Position numbers and translations under genes: made by a program. From Hydrogenimonas sp. (GTDB lineage Bacteria > Campylobacterota > Campylobacteria > Campylobacterales > Hydrogenimonadaceae): DNA of 64,000 nt. The notes beneath the pieces are model-generated. The model was not told the origin of the DNA. It saw nothing but the letters and a program-made list of their open reading frames with translations, and ran no database searches. This document shows, piece by piece, positions 25,606 to 34,568 of this stretch (positions are counted from its first letter, which is position 1; each line of letters starts with the position of its first letter). The stretch spans positions 434,001 through 498,000 of the forward strand of contig AP019005.1 in assembly GCA_003945285.1 (NCBI GenBank), read 5' to 3'.

Positions 25606-26630
25606 AGCTGCTTGTAAGCGCACTGGAGCCGTCGGCCAACCTCCACCTGAAGTATCTGCTCGAAAAGCTAGAAGGTGTCGAGATATCCGGAATATTCGAC
25701 CGTCAGCTGGGAGAGCCTCTCTACGGGATGGATGAGTTTTCGGTTATGGGTGTCGTGGATGTCCTTTCCAAATATTTCAAAGGGAAAGAGGCGGTTGCGG
25801 AGATGGCCTCTTTGGCCAGAGAGTGCGACAAAGTGCTTCTCATAGATGCTCCCGCTTTCAATATTCCGCTGGCGAAAGAGATAAAGAAGAGATATCCCAA
25901 TAAGGAGGTCATCTACTACATATTGCCGAAGGTGTGGGCATGGAAACGTAAAAGAGCCGCCCTGGTGGATCGTTACTGCGACCGTCTCGCCTCCATCTTC
26001 CCGTTCGAGTCGAAGTTTTACGAAAGGGCCGAGTATGTGGGCAACCCGCTGCTCGATGAGATAGAAACGGGGCGGAAGCCGGACCCCGATAGAGAGACCA
26101 TAGCCTTTCTGCCCGGAAGCAGAAGGGGCGAGATCACCCGCCTGATGCCTGTTTTCAAGGAGACAGCGGCCGGGCTTGAGGGGCGTAGAAAACTGCTTGT
26201 CATTCCATCTTTCGTAGATGAGAAGAAGATAGCGGAGTGGTACGGCGATATAAGCGGTTTCGAGGTGGTGAACGATACGCACGAAGCGGTTGCGCAGAGC
26301 CACTTCGCCTTTGTGTGCAGCGGTACGGCGACGCTGGAGACCGCACTTATAGGCACCCCTTTCGTGCTGGTATACAAAGCCCGTCCGCTCGACTACGCCA
26401 TAGGGCGTTTTTTCGTCAAACTCCCCCATGTGGGTCTTGCAAATATCATAATGGATTTCGAGGGGCGATCTGTCGTGCATCCGGAGATTTTTCAGGAGGA
26501 TGTGAACCCGCGGAATCTTCTGAACCTGTACGGAAGCGTCGATCGTGACCTGTTTGAGAGAAAAAGTCGTGAACTGCGGGAGATTTTGAAGCACGGCAGC
26601 GCTTCCGCGGTCGCAAAGATGATACAATAA
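25602..26630 (+). CDS. lpxB: Lipid-A-disaccharide synthase
   Basis: 342 residues (E. coli 382; shorter forms are usual here), GT19 family. It joins UDP-2,3-diacylglucosamine to lipid X. Typical blocks: SALEPSANLHLKYLLEKL at the start (family SaGExSgd..), YYILPKVWAWKRKR, FPFESKFYERA, FLPGSRRGEI and VCSGTATLETAL with PFVLVYKA. The start is GTG overlapping the previous stop. The LpxH-like enzyme for the preceding step is coded at 28.3 kb. Confidence 0.95.
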   Translation: MKLLVSALEPSANLHLKYLLEKLEGVEISGIFDRQLGEPLYGMDEFSVMGVVDVLSKYFKGKEAVAEMASLARECDKVLLIDAPAFNIPLAKEIKKRYPNKEVIYYILPKVWAWKRKRAALVDRYCDRLASIFPFESKFYERAEYVGNPLLDEIETGRKPDPDRETIAFLPGSRRGEITRLMPVFKETAAGLEGRRKLLVIPSFVDEKKIAEWYGDISGFEVVNDTHEAVAQSHFAFVCSGTATLETALIGTPFVLVYKARPLDYAIGRFFVKLPHVGLANIIMDFEGRSVVHPEIFQEDVNPRNLLNLYGSVDRDLFERKSRELREILKHGSASAVAKMIQ

Positions 26631-26651
26631 TCAAAAAAATTGGAGAGTTTT

Positions 26652-27143
26652 ATGCAGAAAGAGCCGATGACCGAATACGGTTTCAAGAAACTGAGCGAAG
26701 AGCTGGAGTACCTGAAGTCGCAGGCGCGGCCGGCGGTCGCCAAAGAGATAGAAAAAGCACGTGAACTGGGCGATCTGAAGGAGAATGCGGAGTACCATGC
26801 CGCAAAAGAGAAGCAGGGGATGATGGAGGCCAGAATAGCCGAGTTGGAAGATATTCTCGGTCGTGCGCAGGTTGTAGACCCTTCCAAGCTTGAGCACAAG
26901 CGTGTCAGCTTCGGTTCCACGGTTACGCTGATCGATCTAGATACCGACGAAGAGGTTACATATACGATAGTCGGTGCAAGCGAAGCGAACCCGGACAAGG
27001 GGCTGATCTCCTACCACTCTCCGCTTTCGCGCCAGCTTATCGGCAAGGAGCCCGGGGACGAGGTGCGCATGAAGCTTCCCGGCGGCGAAAAAGAGTATGA
27101 GATAGAGCAGGTCTGCTACAAAGAGATCTGTTTCGGGGCTTGA
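26652..27143 (+). CDS. greA: Transcription elongation factor GreA
   Basis: 163 residues from ATG at 26,652, six bases after GGAG. An N-terminal coiled coil (about 8-75) contains ARELGDLKENAEYHAAKEKQ with the acidic tip residues that enter the RNA polymerase channel. The C-terminal FKBP-like domain shows FGSTVTLIDLDTDEE, SYHSPLSRQLIGK and GDEV. GreA rescues backtracked RNA polymerase by stimulating transcript cleavage. It lies between lpxB and argC in a compact run. Confidence 0.97.
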   Translation: MQKEPMTEYGFKKLSEELEYLKSQARPAVAKEIEKARELGDLKENAEYHAAKEKQGMMEARIAELEDILGRAQVVDPSKLEHKRVSFGSTVTLIDLDTDEEVTYTIVGASEANPDKGLISYHSPLSRQLIGKEPGDEVRMKLPGGEKEYEIEQVCYKEICFGA

Positions 27144-27145
27144 AG

Positions 27146-28153
27146 ATGACTCCCGTTGCCGTGATCGGTGCCAGCGGATATACCGGGCTGGAGCTCATAA
27201 AGATTCTTCTGCAGCATCCGGAATTCGAACTTGTCTACGTGGCTGCAAGCGAAGGCGGGCTCTCTACCGATGCGATGCATCCGGCACTGGCAAAGGTTTT
27301 TTCCGTTCCGGTGGAGAAAGCGGATGCCGCAGAAGTCGCGAAGAGGGCGGAGCTCGCTTTTCTCGCGCTGCCGCACAAAACCGCTATGGGATTCGCGTCC
27401 GAGCTTCTTGAGCGCGGGGTGAAGGTGGTCGATCTTTCGGCCGACTACCGCCTGAAGCAGGAGACCTACGAAGAGTACTACTGTCCGCACGAGGATGAGA
27501 AGAACCTTCCGGAATCGGTCTACGGCCTTCCGGAGTTTTACCGAGAAAAGATAAAGAGGAGCCGTCTTGTAGCCAACCCGGGGTGCTATCCGACCGCTTC
27601 GCTGCTGGGGCTTCTGCCTTTTATCCCCCACATCAAAGAGGGATCGCCTCTGTATATAGACGCAAAAAGCGGCGTCAGCGGCGCCGGCAAGAAGCTTTCG
27701 GCCTCTACGCACTATGTAAACATAAACGAGAATATATTCGCCTACAACCCGATCACTCACCGCCACGCTCCGGAGATAGCCGAAAAGATAGACGACCTCT
27801 TCGTTACGCAGGTGGATGTGAACTTCGTTCCCCACCTGATTCCGGTTACGAGGGGAATGCTCTGCAGCGTATATATGCAGGTCGAAAACAAGATAGACCC
27901 GGTTGAGGTTCTGAACGATATATATAAAGATGAGCCTTTTGTGCGTGTAAGAACCGAGCCGGTCGACATAAAGTCGGTGGCCGGCACAAACTTCTGCGAC
28001 ATATTCGCAGTAAGAAACGGAAACTCCCTCTTTATCTCCTCGGCCATTGACAATCTGTTGAGGGGTGCCAGTTCGCAGGCCGTGGTGAATGCGAATATAG
28101 TCTGCGGTTTCGATGAGGGGATGGGGATACCCAGATTTGCTTATGTACCTTAG
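27146..28153 (+). CDS. argC: N-acetyl-gamma-glutamyl-phosphate reductase
   Basis: 335 residues from ATG at 27,146, three bases past the greA stop; a TTG at 27,140 is also in frame. It reduces N-acetylglutamyl phosphate with NADPH in arginine synthesis. Motifs: GASGYTGLELIKIL at the N-terminus, the catalytic Cys in NPGCYPTAS and the HRHAPEI block. The length fits the family. A dense heptad array follows its stop. Confidence 0.96.
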   Translation: MTPVAVIGASGYTGLELIKILLQHPEFELVYVAASEGGLSTDAMHPALAKVFSVPVEKADAAEVAKRAELAFLALPHKTAMGFASELLERGVKVVDLSADYRLKQETYEEYYCPHEDEKNLPESVYGLPEFYREKIKRSRLVANPGCYPTASLLGLLPFIPHIKEGSPLYIDAKSGVSGAGKKLSASTHYVNINENIFAYNPITHRHAPEIAEKIDDLFVTQVDVNFVPHLIPVTRGMLCSVYMQVENKIDPVEVLNDIYKDEPFVRVRTEPVDIKSVAGTNFCDIFAVRNGNSLFISSAIDNLLRGASSQAVVNANIVCGFDEGMGIPRFAYVP

Positions 28154-28155
28154 AT

Positions 28156-28261
28156 ATAGTGGGTAGTGGGCAGCGGGCAGCTGGCAGTTGGCAGTAGGTT
28201 ATAGGTTGTAGGTTATAGGTTGTAGGTTGCAGGTTTTGGGTTTTGGGTTTTGGGTTTTTGT
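28156..28261. repeat. Intergenic heptad array with three word types
   Basis: Going right: GTGGGTAGTGGGCAGCGGGC and CTGGCAGTTGGCAGTA, then GGTTATAGGTTGTAGGTTAT repeated, then GGTTTTGGGTTTTGGGTTTT. Three tandem word types merge in about 106 bases between argC and the LpxH-like gene. The same word types are inserted in rmlB and cysN. Confidence 0.75.
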
Positions 28262-28272
28262 GAGGAGTTGTT

Positions 28273-29010
28273 TTGGGTTGTGAGGTTGTTTTGCGGGAGG
28301 GGGCTTGGTTTATTGCCGATTCTCACTATGCCCGTTACAATACCGCGCTTTATGACTTTCTTTCGAAACTTTCGCCTGATGATCTGCCGCCCCAGATCTT
28401 TCTGATGGGTGATATTTTCGATCTTCTTTTCGGGTATGCACGAAATTCGATTCAACCAAACAGAAAAATGGTCGATCTTTTACAACAGATTGCCAGGCAA
28501 TGCGAGGTGATCTATCTTGAGGGCAATCACGATTTCGGCCTTGAACCGCTCTTCGGCGGGGTGATCAGAGTCGTTCCGCGCTCCGGGCAGCCGCTTATGG
28601 CAAGGTTCGCGGAACATAGCGTAGCTCTCCATCACGGAGATACTCTCCAGGGGGTCGGCTACGAAATCTATACGGCTCTGATACGCAACACTCTGGTCGA
28701 CCGTCTGCTGAATATGCTCGACACTGCGACAGACGGTGCGGTTATAGGGTGGCTGGAGCGTTACAACCGGAAGAAGAGGCCCTGTTACAAGATAGATGAT
28801 TTTGAAAAGCTGATGCGAAAGCGTCTGGACATTTTAAAAGAGAGATACGACTTCGATATCTGGATCGAGGGTCACTTTCACCAGAATGTCCGGTTCGACT
28901 ATGAGCATTTGAGCTACTTCAATCTTCCCGCGTTTGCCTGTGCCAATACATACACTGTCATCCGCCTTGAAGGAGACTCCGTGGAGTTCGAGGAGAGGCG
29001 CATGACGTAA
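28273..29010 (+). CDS. lpxH: UDP-2,3-diacylglucosamine diphosphatase-like metallophosphatase
   Basis: 245 residues from TTG at 28,273, with GAGGAG five bases upstream. Calcineurin-like metal motifs are ADSHY (D-x-H), GDIFD, GNHDFG, HGD (HHGDTL) and GHFHQN. LpxH removes UMP from UDP-diacylglucosamine to give lipid X for LpxB, coded 1.6 kb upstream. The second motif reads GDIFDLLFG rather than the common GDIFEAWIG, so it is a divergent LpxH type; another membrane-lipid phosphatase is possible. The start region overlaps repeat-rich DNA, so the first dozen residues are uncertain. Confidence 0.8.
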   Translation: MGCEVVLREGAWFIADSHYARYNTALYDFLSKLSPDDLPPQIFLMGDIFDLLFGYARNSIQPNRKMVDLLQQIARQCEVIYLEGNHDFGLEPLFGGVIRVVPRSGQPLMARFAEHSVALHHGDTLQGVGYEIYTALIRNTLVDRLLNMLDTATDGAVIGWLERYNRKKRPCYKIDDFEKLMRKRLDILKERYDFDIWIEGHFHQNVRFDYEHLSYFNLPAFACANTYTVIRLEGDSVEFEERRMT

Positions 29011-29020
29011 AAGGCGCAAC

Positions 29021-29971
29021 ATGGGATCAAAAGGCGACATACTGCAAGTCGGCTCCAATGAGCTGGAACTGGTGGATTTCCGTATCTTCAAAGAGGAGAA
29101 CGGCAAGGTCTACGAAGGTATCTACGGTATTAACGTCTCCAAGGTAAGAGAGATCATCAAATATCCGAAACTTACCGAACTTCCGGGCGTACCGGATTTC
29201 ATAGAGGGCATATTCGACCTCAGGGGTGTTGTAATACCGGTGGTCGATCTCGCCAAATGGATGGGTATATCTCCCCCGCAGAACCAGGAGATTCATCCAC
29301 GTGTAATCATCGCAGAGTTCAACAATATTCTCATAGGTTTCGTCGTTCATGAAGCGAAGAGGATACGCCGCATAAACTGGGGCGATATAGAGCCGGCTAC
29401 GTTTACATCCGGAGACGGTGTTCTGGACAAGAGCAAGATTACCGGTGTGACCAGAATCGAGAACGACGAGGTGCTTCTCATTCTCGATCTCGAAAGTGTA
29501 GTCGAAGAGCTGGGATTCTACCAACCGGATGTGGATGCTGAGGTGACGGTAGACAAATTCACGGGAATGGCTATGGTTCTGGACGACAGCCTTACAGCCA
29601 GGAAGATAGTGAAAGAGGCCCTCCAGAAGATGGGTTTTGCGGTAGTCGAGGCGAAAGACGGCCAGGAGGCACTGGAGAAACTCGAAGAGCTCTATGAGCA
29701 CTATGGACCAAGGCTGACGGATGAGATGAAGATCATAGTTTCAGATGTGGAGATGCCTAGAATGGACGGATTCCACTTCGCGGCCAGGGCCAAGGAGGAC
29801 CCACGTTTCGAAGAGATTCCTATCGTCTTCAACTCCTCGATCAGCGACCACTTCAGCGAGGAGCGCGGCAGAGATGCCGGCGGTGAGGGATACATGGTCA
29901 AGTTCGACGCAAACGTCTTTTACTCGGAGATTTCCAAGATTGTGCGCTCGCATATCAAGACGGCTTCATAA
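29021..29971 (+). CDS. cheV: Chemotaxis coupling protein CheV (CheW-receiver)
   Basis: 316 residues: a CheW-like domain (about 14-165, with RGVVIPVVDLAKWMG) and a receiver domain (about 185-312) with the phospho-acceptor Asp in IIVSDVEMPRMDG. CheV links receptors to CheA and is tuned by phosphorylation. It is first in a cheV-cheA-cheW run, the arrangement known from Campylobacter and Helicobacter. It starts 11 bases after the LpxH-like stop. Confidence 0.95.
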   Translation: MGSKGDILQVGSNELELVDFRIFKEENGKVYEGIYGINVSKVREIIKYPKLTELPGVPDFIEGIFDLRGVVIPVVDLAKWMGISPPQNQEIHPRVIIAEFNNILIGFVVHEAKRIRRINWGDIEPATFTSGDGVLDKSKITGVTRIENDEVLLILDLESVVEELGFYQPDVDAEVTVDKFTGMAMVLDDSLTARKIVKEALQKMGFAVVEAKDGQEALEKLEELYEHYGPRLTDEMKIIVSDVEMPRMDGFHFAARAKEDPRFEEIPIVFNSSISDHFSEERGRDAGGEGYMVKFDANVFYSEISKIVRSHIKTAS

Positions 29972-29982
29972 AGGATTAGGTG

Positions 29983-32439
29983 ATGGATGAATTTCAGGAG
30001 ATTTTGGAAGACTTTTTGATTGAGGCGTTCGAGATGATCGAACAGCTCGATAACGATCTTATCGAGCTCGAAAACAGCCCGGACGATCTCGATCTGTTGA
30101 ACCGTATATTTCGTGTCGCCCATACCATCAAGGGCTCCAGTTCGTTTCTCAATTTCGATGTTCTGACGCATCTTACCCACCATATGGAGGATGTGCTCAA
30201 CAAGGCGAGGAGGGGCGAGTTGAGAATTACCCCCGAAGTCATGGATGTGGTTTTGGAGTCTACCGACAAGATGAAGGGGCTCCTGGAACATATCAGGGAG
30301 ACGGGCAGTGATGAGGGGGCGATAGATGTGGCTCCTACCGTAAAACGTCTGGAAGCGATTCTAAACGGAGGCCAGATAGAGGAGGAGACTCCAGCCGCCG
30401 CAGAGCCTGAACCTGAGCCTGAGCCGCAGCCCGAGCAGAAGGATATATCCGAGATGAGCGAAGAGGAGGTGGAGGCCGAGATAGAGCGTCTGCTTGCCGA
30501 GCGTCAGGAGGAGGACCGAAAGCGCAGGGAGGCGAAAAGAGCGGCCGAAGCTGCCGGTGAAGAGCCGCCGTCTAGCGAAGAGAAGGATCTTTCCGAGATG
30601 AGCGAGGAGGAGGTGGAGGCCGAGATAGAGCGTCTGCTTGCCGAGAGACAGGAGGAGGACCGAAAGCGCAGGGAGGCGAAAAAGAGGGCCCAAAAGGAGA
30701 GTGGGGAGAGTCCGGAGCCGAAAAGAGAGGAGCAGCCGAAGCAGGCTGCCGCACCTCGGAAGAAGGAGGAGTCGAAACCGGCTCAGAAAGAGCGGAAAAC
30801 CACCGTGGAGCAGACGATCCGTGTGGATGTGAAGCGGCTTGACGACCTGATGAACCTTATAGGTGAACTCGTGCTGGGCAAAAACAGGCTGCTGAAAATC
30901 TATGACGATGTAGAGGAGCGTTACGAGGGCGAGCAGTTTCTCGAAGAGCTAAACCAGGTTGTCTCTTCGGTTTCGCTCGTTACCACGGATCTGCAGATAG
31001 CGGTAATGAAGACTAGAATGCTTCCTATAGGTAAGGTCTTCAACAAGTTCCCGAGAATGGTACGTGACCTTTCAAGAGAGCTTCACAAGGAGATAGAGCT
31101 TGTCATAAGCGGTGAAGAGACGGAACTTGACAAATCTATCGTCGAGGAGATAGGCGATCCGCTCGTGCATATCATCAGAAACTCCTGCGACCACGGCATA
31201 GAGCGTCCGGAGGAGAGGGTCGCCAAAGGGAAGCCGCCCAAGGGGACGGTAGAGCTGAAGGCCTACAACGAGGGGAACCATATCATCATCGAGATCGTCG
31301 ACGACGGTAAAGGGCTCGATCCGGAGATGTTGAAGATGAAGGCTGTGGAGAAGGGTCTCATAAGTGAGAAAGAGGCCGATCAGATGAGCGACAAAGAGGC
31401 ATATATGCTTATCTTCAAACCGGGCTTCTCCACAGCGGCGCAGGTGACAAACGTATCGGGACGAGGTGTCGGTATGGATGTCGTAAGAAGCAATATAGAG
31501 AAGTTAAACGGTATCATCGAGATCGACTCCGAGGTTGGTAAGGGAACGACGCTGAAGCTCAAGATTCCTTTGACCCTGGCTATCATACAGTCGCTGCTTG
31601 TGAGTGTGCAGGAGGAGTACTATGCGATTCCTTTGGCATCGGTACTCGAAACAGTAAGAATCACCCCCGACGAGATTCAGAGTGTAGAGGGGCGCAGCGT
31701 TCTGAGGCTGCGTGACGAAGTGCTCTCCCTTGTACACCTGGTTGATCTTTTCGATGTAGAGAGAGTCTTCAGCATGGGTGAGCACGCATATGTGGTCATT
31801 ATAGGAATCGCCGAGACCAAGATCGGCCTTATTGTCGATTCGCTGATCGGGCAGGAAGAGGTCGTTATCAAATCTCTGGGAGAGTATCTAAAAGGCATAG
31901 AGGGTATTGCAGGTGCCACTATCAGGGGAGACGGAAGGGTGACTCTCATTGTCGATGTAGGCGCCCTTATGGATCTGGCGAAAAATGTCAAGAGTTCCAT
32001 GCAGAATCTTGAAGACAGCATTGTAAAGAGCGAGAAGAGCTCTCCCGCAGATTACAATGTCCTTGTCATAGATGACAGCAAAACGGATAGAACCATAATG
32101 AAAAAAGCTCTGGAGCCTCTTGGTGTAAGCATAACTGAGGCGACAAACGGGGTGGAGGCTCTAAATCTCATGAAAGATGGCAGCAAGAGCTTCGATGCAG
32201 CCCTCGTCGATATAGAGATGCCGCGTATGGACGGCTATACACTCGCCGCGGAGATCAGAAAGTTCAACAAGTTCAAATCGATCCCCCTTATCGCCGTAAC
32301 CAGCCGTACAAGCAGGAGCGACAGGATGCGCGGAGTCGAAGTGGGTATGACAGAATATATAACCAAACCGTACACTCCGGAGTATCTTATGAACGTAGTG
32401 GCAAGAAATATAAATCTGAATGTGGAGCAGACATCATGA
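29983..32439 (+). CDS. cheA: Chemotaxis histidine kinase CheA with fused receiver (CheAY)
   Basis: 818 residues. HPt domain with the phosphorylated His at 47 (AHTIKGSSSF), an acidic and basic linker (about 135-275), dimerisation and HATPase domains (DHGIERPEE, DDGKGLDPE, SGRGVGMDVV), a CheW-like domain, and a C-terminal receiver (about 695-815; DIEMPRMDGYT). CheA-receiver fusions are typical of this phylum. The linker holds a near-perfect duplication: SEMSEEEVEAEIERLLAERQ and the residues after it occur twice, 48 codons apart. The start at 29,983 is preferred to the in-frame GTG three bases earlier. Confidence 0.96.
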   Translation: MDEFQEILEDFLIEAFEMIEQLDNDLIELENSPDDLDLLNRIFRVAHTIKGSSSFLNFDVLTHLTHHMEDVLNKARRGELRITPEVMDVVLESTDKMKGLLEHIRETGSDEGAIDVAPTVKRLEAILNGGQIEEETPAAAEPEPEPEPQPEQKDISEMSEEEVEAEIERLLAERQEEDRKRREAKRAAEAAGEEPPSSEEKDLSEMSEEEVEAEIERLLAERQEEDRKRREAKKRAQKESGESPEPKREEQPKQAAAPRKKEESKPAQKERKTTVEQTIRVDVKRLDDLMNLIGELVLGKNRLLKIYDDVEERYEGEQFLEELNQVVSSVSLVTTDLQIAVMKTRMLPIGKVFNKFPRMVRDLSRELHKEIELVISGEETELDKSIVEEIGDPLVHIIRNSCDHGIERPEERVAKGKPPKGTVELKAYNEGNHIIIEIVDDGKGLDPEMLKMKAVEKGLISEKEADQMSDKEAYMLIFKPGFSTAAQVTNVSGRGVGMDVVRSNIEKLNGIIEIDSEVGKGTTLKLKIPLTLAIIQSLLVSVQEEYYAIPLASVLETVRITPDEIQSVEGRSVLRLRDEVLSLVHLVDLFDVERVFSMGEHAYVVIIGIAETKIGLIVDSLIGQEEVVIKSLGEYLKGIEGIAGATIRGDGRVTLIVDVGALMDLAKNVKSSMQNLEDSIVKSEKSSPADYNVLVIDDSKTDRTIMKKALEPLGVSITEATNGVEALNLMKDGSKSFDAALVDIEMPRMDGYTLAAEIRKFNKFKSIPLIAVTSRTSRSDRMRGVEVGMTEYITKPYTPEYLMNVVARNINLNVEQTS
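30442..30684. repeat. Tandem duplication in the CheA linker
   Basis: A segment of about 99 bases at 30,442-30,540 recurs at 30,586-30,684, 144 bases apart, with only a few changes at the DNA level. Both code the same charged helix (EEEVEAEIERLLAERQEEDR). The near-identity suggests recent duplication within the linker between the HPt and dimerisation domains. Confidence 0.8.
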
Positions 32440-32933
32440 GCAATCAACTGGAGAAGGTTCTGCAAAAACAGCAGCAACAGCAGAAAGCGCCTGATGAGGG
32501 TGAAATAGAAAATGTGATCCAACTTGTCGGCTTTATGGTCGGAGAGGAGGAGTTTGCCGTACCGATTCTGGGAATTCAGGAGATTATAAAGCCGATAGAG
32601 TATACCAGAGTGCCCAAAACACCGCCGTATGTTCTCGGAGTTTTCAATCTCAGAGGCAGTGTGCTTCCTCTTATCGATCTGCGTATGAAGTTCGGTCTAT
32701 CCAAATCTAAAGAGAATGAAGATACCCGCTATATGGTGATAAAACACAACGATGAGGTAGCCGGTTTCGTCATAGACCGCCTGACACAGGCTACCAGGAT
32801 AAAGGAGAGTGCTATCGATCCCGCTCCGGAGACTCTCAACGACGAGCAGAATCTTATCTACGGAGTGGGTAAGCAGAAGGAGAAGCTGATCTCTATTCTA
32901 AATGTCGAGGCCCTTTTGAAGCGCGACTTTTAG
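32436..32933 (+). CDS. cheW: Chemotaxis coupling protein CheW
   Basis: 165 residues. After a Gln-rich start (KQQQQQKA) comes a CheW domain: VGFMVGEEEFAVPILGIQEII, VLGVFNLRGSVLPLIDLR and the closing VGKQKEKLISILNVEALL. It bridges receptors and CheA. The ATGA overlap with cheA implies coupled translation and fixed stoichiometry. Confidence 0.96.
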   Translation: MSNQLEKVLQKQQQQQKAPDEGEIENVIQLVGFMVGEEEFAVPILGIQEIIKPIEYTRVPKTPPYVLGVFNLRGSVLPLIDLRMKFGLSKSKENEDTRYMVIKHNDEVAGFVIDRLTQATRIKESAIDPAPETLNDEQNLIYGVGKQKEKLISILNVEALLKRDF

Positions 32934-33850
32934 GAGCGGGAGCGCAGCAGCTTTTTCGCCAGCGTGAAGCGGTTCGCAGTCATCAGATGGATTTTCGGAT
33001 GAATCTCTCTGACCGATTCGAAAATAGCACTGCTCAGGGCCAGCCCTCTCTTCTCCTCCTCTTCCTCCCCTTTTCTGTGTGCTTCGTAGAGTTCGTCAAT
33101 CCATTTTTTCGGGACGTCTATTCCCGGCACGTGCGATGCCAGGAACTGGGCGGTGCGGAGTTTCGTGACGGGGAAGAGTCCCAGAATCAGCACCCCTTTT
33201 CCGTTTCCGCTAAGATCTTTGGCCTCCTCGAAAAGCTCCAGCAGTTTCAGGGCGTTCTCGGTATCGAAAACCGGCTGGGTGATTATGCCCAACGCTCCGT
33301 GTTCAAGTTTTTTCGTAAATTTCTTCAGAAGTGTTTTTGGATTTTTCGCAAAGGCGTTGCTGACGGCGAAAGGGTATATCGGGCGGGGTTTGATGCCGAA
33401 TTCACGCCCTGCATAGTCGATGCCGGCATTGAAGCATTTGATGATATCCAGAAGCATCGTACTGTCGGCTTCGAACACACCTTTTGAGGCTGGCTGGTCG
33501 CTTATCTTGGCCGGGTCTCCCGTGAGAGCCAGTACGGCCCTTACATCTATCGAGTTTGCACCCAGCAGGTCGGACTGAAGGGCTATCTTGTTCCTGTCTC
33601 TCATGCTCATGGTGGCCAGCACCGGTTTTTTGAACCGCTCCTGAAGCTGCATGGCCGCTATTATGGAGTTGAATTTGAGTTTCGCAAGCGGATTGTCGGT
33701 TGTGCTGAAACCGTCTACATACTCCGCTATACCCAGTTTTTCTATGGTGTCGATGACCGGGGTGAATGAGGCGTCGTGCCTCGGAGTGGTTTCCAGCGTT
33801 ATATACTCCGCTTTGGGGTCTTGAAGTTTCTCTATTAATTGTTCGAACAT
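32930..33850 (-). CDS. metF: Methylenetetrahydrofolate reductase family protein
   Basis: 306 residues with the MTHFR TIM-barrel pattern: LETTPRHDASFTPVIDTIEKL at the N-terminus (the place of the usual EFFPPK), VLALTGDPAK and GALGIITQPVFDTE in the middle, and LGLFPVTKLRTAQFLASHVPGI, the usual P..PI.....F......PG..VP block. It makes 5-methyl-THF for methionine or takes part in one-carbon flow. It is convergent with cheW, overlapping it by 4 bases. The symbol follows the family; the first motif is divergent. Confidence 0.8.
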   Translation of the reverse strand: MFEQLIEKLQDPKAEYITLETTPRHDASFTPVIDTIEKLGIAEYVDGFSTTDNPLAKLKFNSIIAAMQLQERFKKPVLATMSMRDRNKIALQSDLLGANSIDVRAVLALTGDPAKISDQPASKGVFEADSTMLLDIIKCFNAGIDYAGREFGIKPRPIYPFAVSNAFAKNPKTLLKKFTKKLEHGALGIITQPVFDTENALKLLELFEEAKDLSGNGKGVLILGLFPVTKLRTAQFLASHVPGIDVPKKWIDELYEAHRKGEEEEEKRGLALSSAIFESVREIHPKIHLMTANRFTLAKKLLRSRS

Positions 33851-33944
33851 CTGATTCCGTTATCTGCTTGTTAATTTGGTTTGGATATTATATCACTTGT
33901 TTTACAGCCCGCAACCGTTTGCGGGGCCAAAGGAGAAGATTTTC

Positions 33945-34568
33945 ATGAAACTTGCGGTATTCGATTTCGACTCCACGCTGATGGACGGTGAGACGATCGA
34001 CTTTCTCGCCGAACCGTTGGGACTGAAGGAGAAGGTGGCGGTGATAACGGAGCGCGCCATGCGCGGCGAGCTCGACTTTTTCGAGAGTCTTACGACAAGA
34101 GTACAGCTTCTCGAGGGGCTGGAGGCGGAGAAGGTGGATGAGATCTGTCGCAATCTGCCCTACATGCCCGGTGCGAAAGAGGCGATAAGCGGACTCAAGA
34201 GTATTGGTTACCGCGTCGTCGTCTTCAGCGGAGGCTTCAGAAATGCCACTTCATATGCCAAGGAGATATTGGGGTTCGATGCCGACTTTTCAAATGTTCT
34301 GCACACCAGGGACGGCCGGCTGACAGGCCTTGTAGGCGGAGATATGATGTTCGACTTCTCCAAAGGAGATATGCTTGTCAGGCTGCAGAATCTTCTCGGG
34401 GTGACTCCGGGGGATACGGTCGTTGTCGGTGACGGCGCGAATGACCGAAGTATGTTCGCCCATGCCGAAACGAAGGTAGCCTTCTGCGCCAAGGAGATTT
34501 TGAAAAAAGAGGCCAATGTCGTCATAGAGACGAAAGATCTCACCCAGATTCTGCCGCATGTCTCTTAG
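33945..34568 (+). CDS. serB: Phosphoserine phosphatase
   Basis: 207 residues from ATG at 33,945, seven bases after AGGAGAAG. The HAD motifs are complete: FDFDSTLMDGETID (nucleophile and acid Asp), FSGGFR, and VGDGANDRSMF. SerB makes serine from phosphoserine. It lacks the N-terminal ACT-like domain of the E. coli enzyme, like other short SerB proteins. It overlaps the ABC exporter gene by 11 bases. Confidence 0.92.
   Translation: MKLAVFDFDSTLMDGETIDFLAEPLGLKEKVAVITERAMRGELDFFESLTTRVQLLEGLEAEKVDEICRNLPYMPGAKEAISGLKSIGYRVVVFSGGFRNATSYAKEILGFDADFSNVLHTRDGRLTGLVGGDMMFDFSKGDMLVRLQNLLGVTPGDTVVVGDGANDRSMFAHAETKVAFCAKEILKKEANVVIETKDLTQILPHVS

Noticed and set aside
25668-26627. 319-codon open frame on the minus strand
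   Set aside because: Antisense shadow of lpxB; no family resemblance.
28156-28261. CRISPR array
   Set aside because: The unit is about seven bases with no spacers, and no cas genes are in the window.
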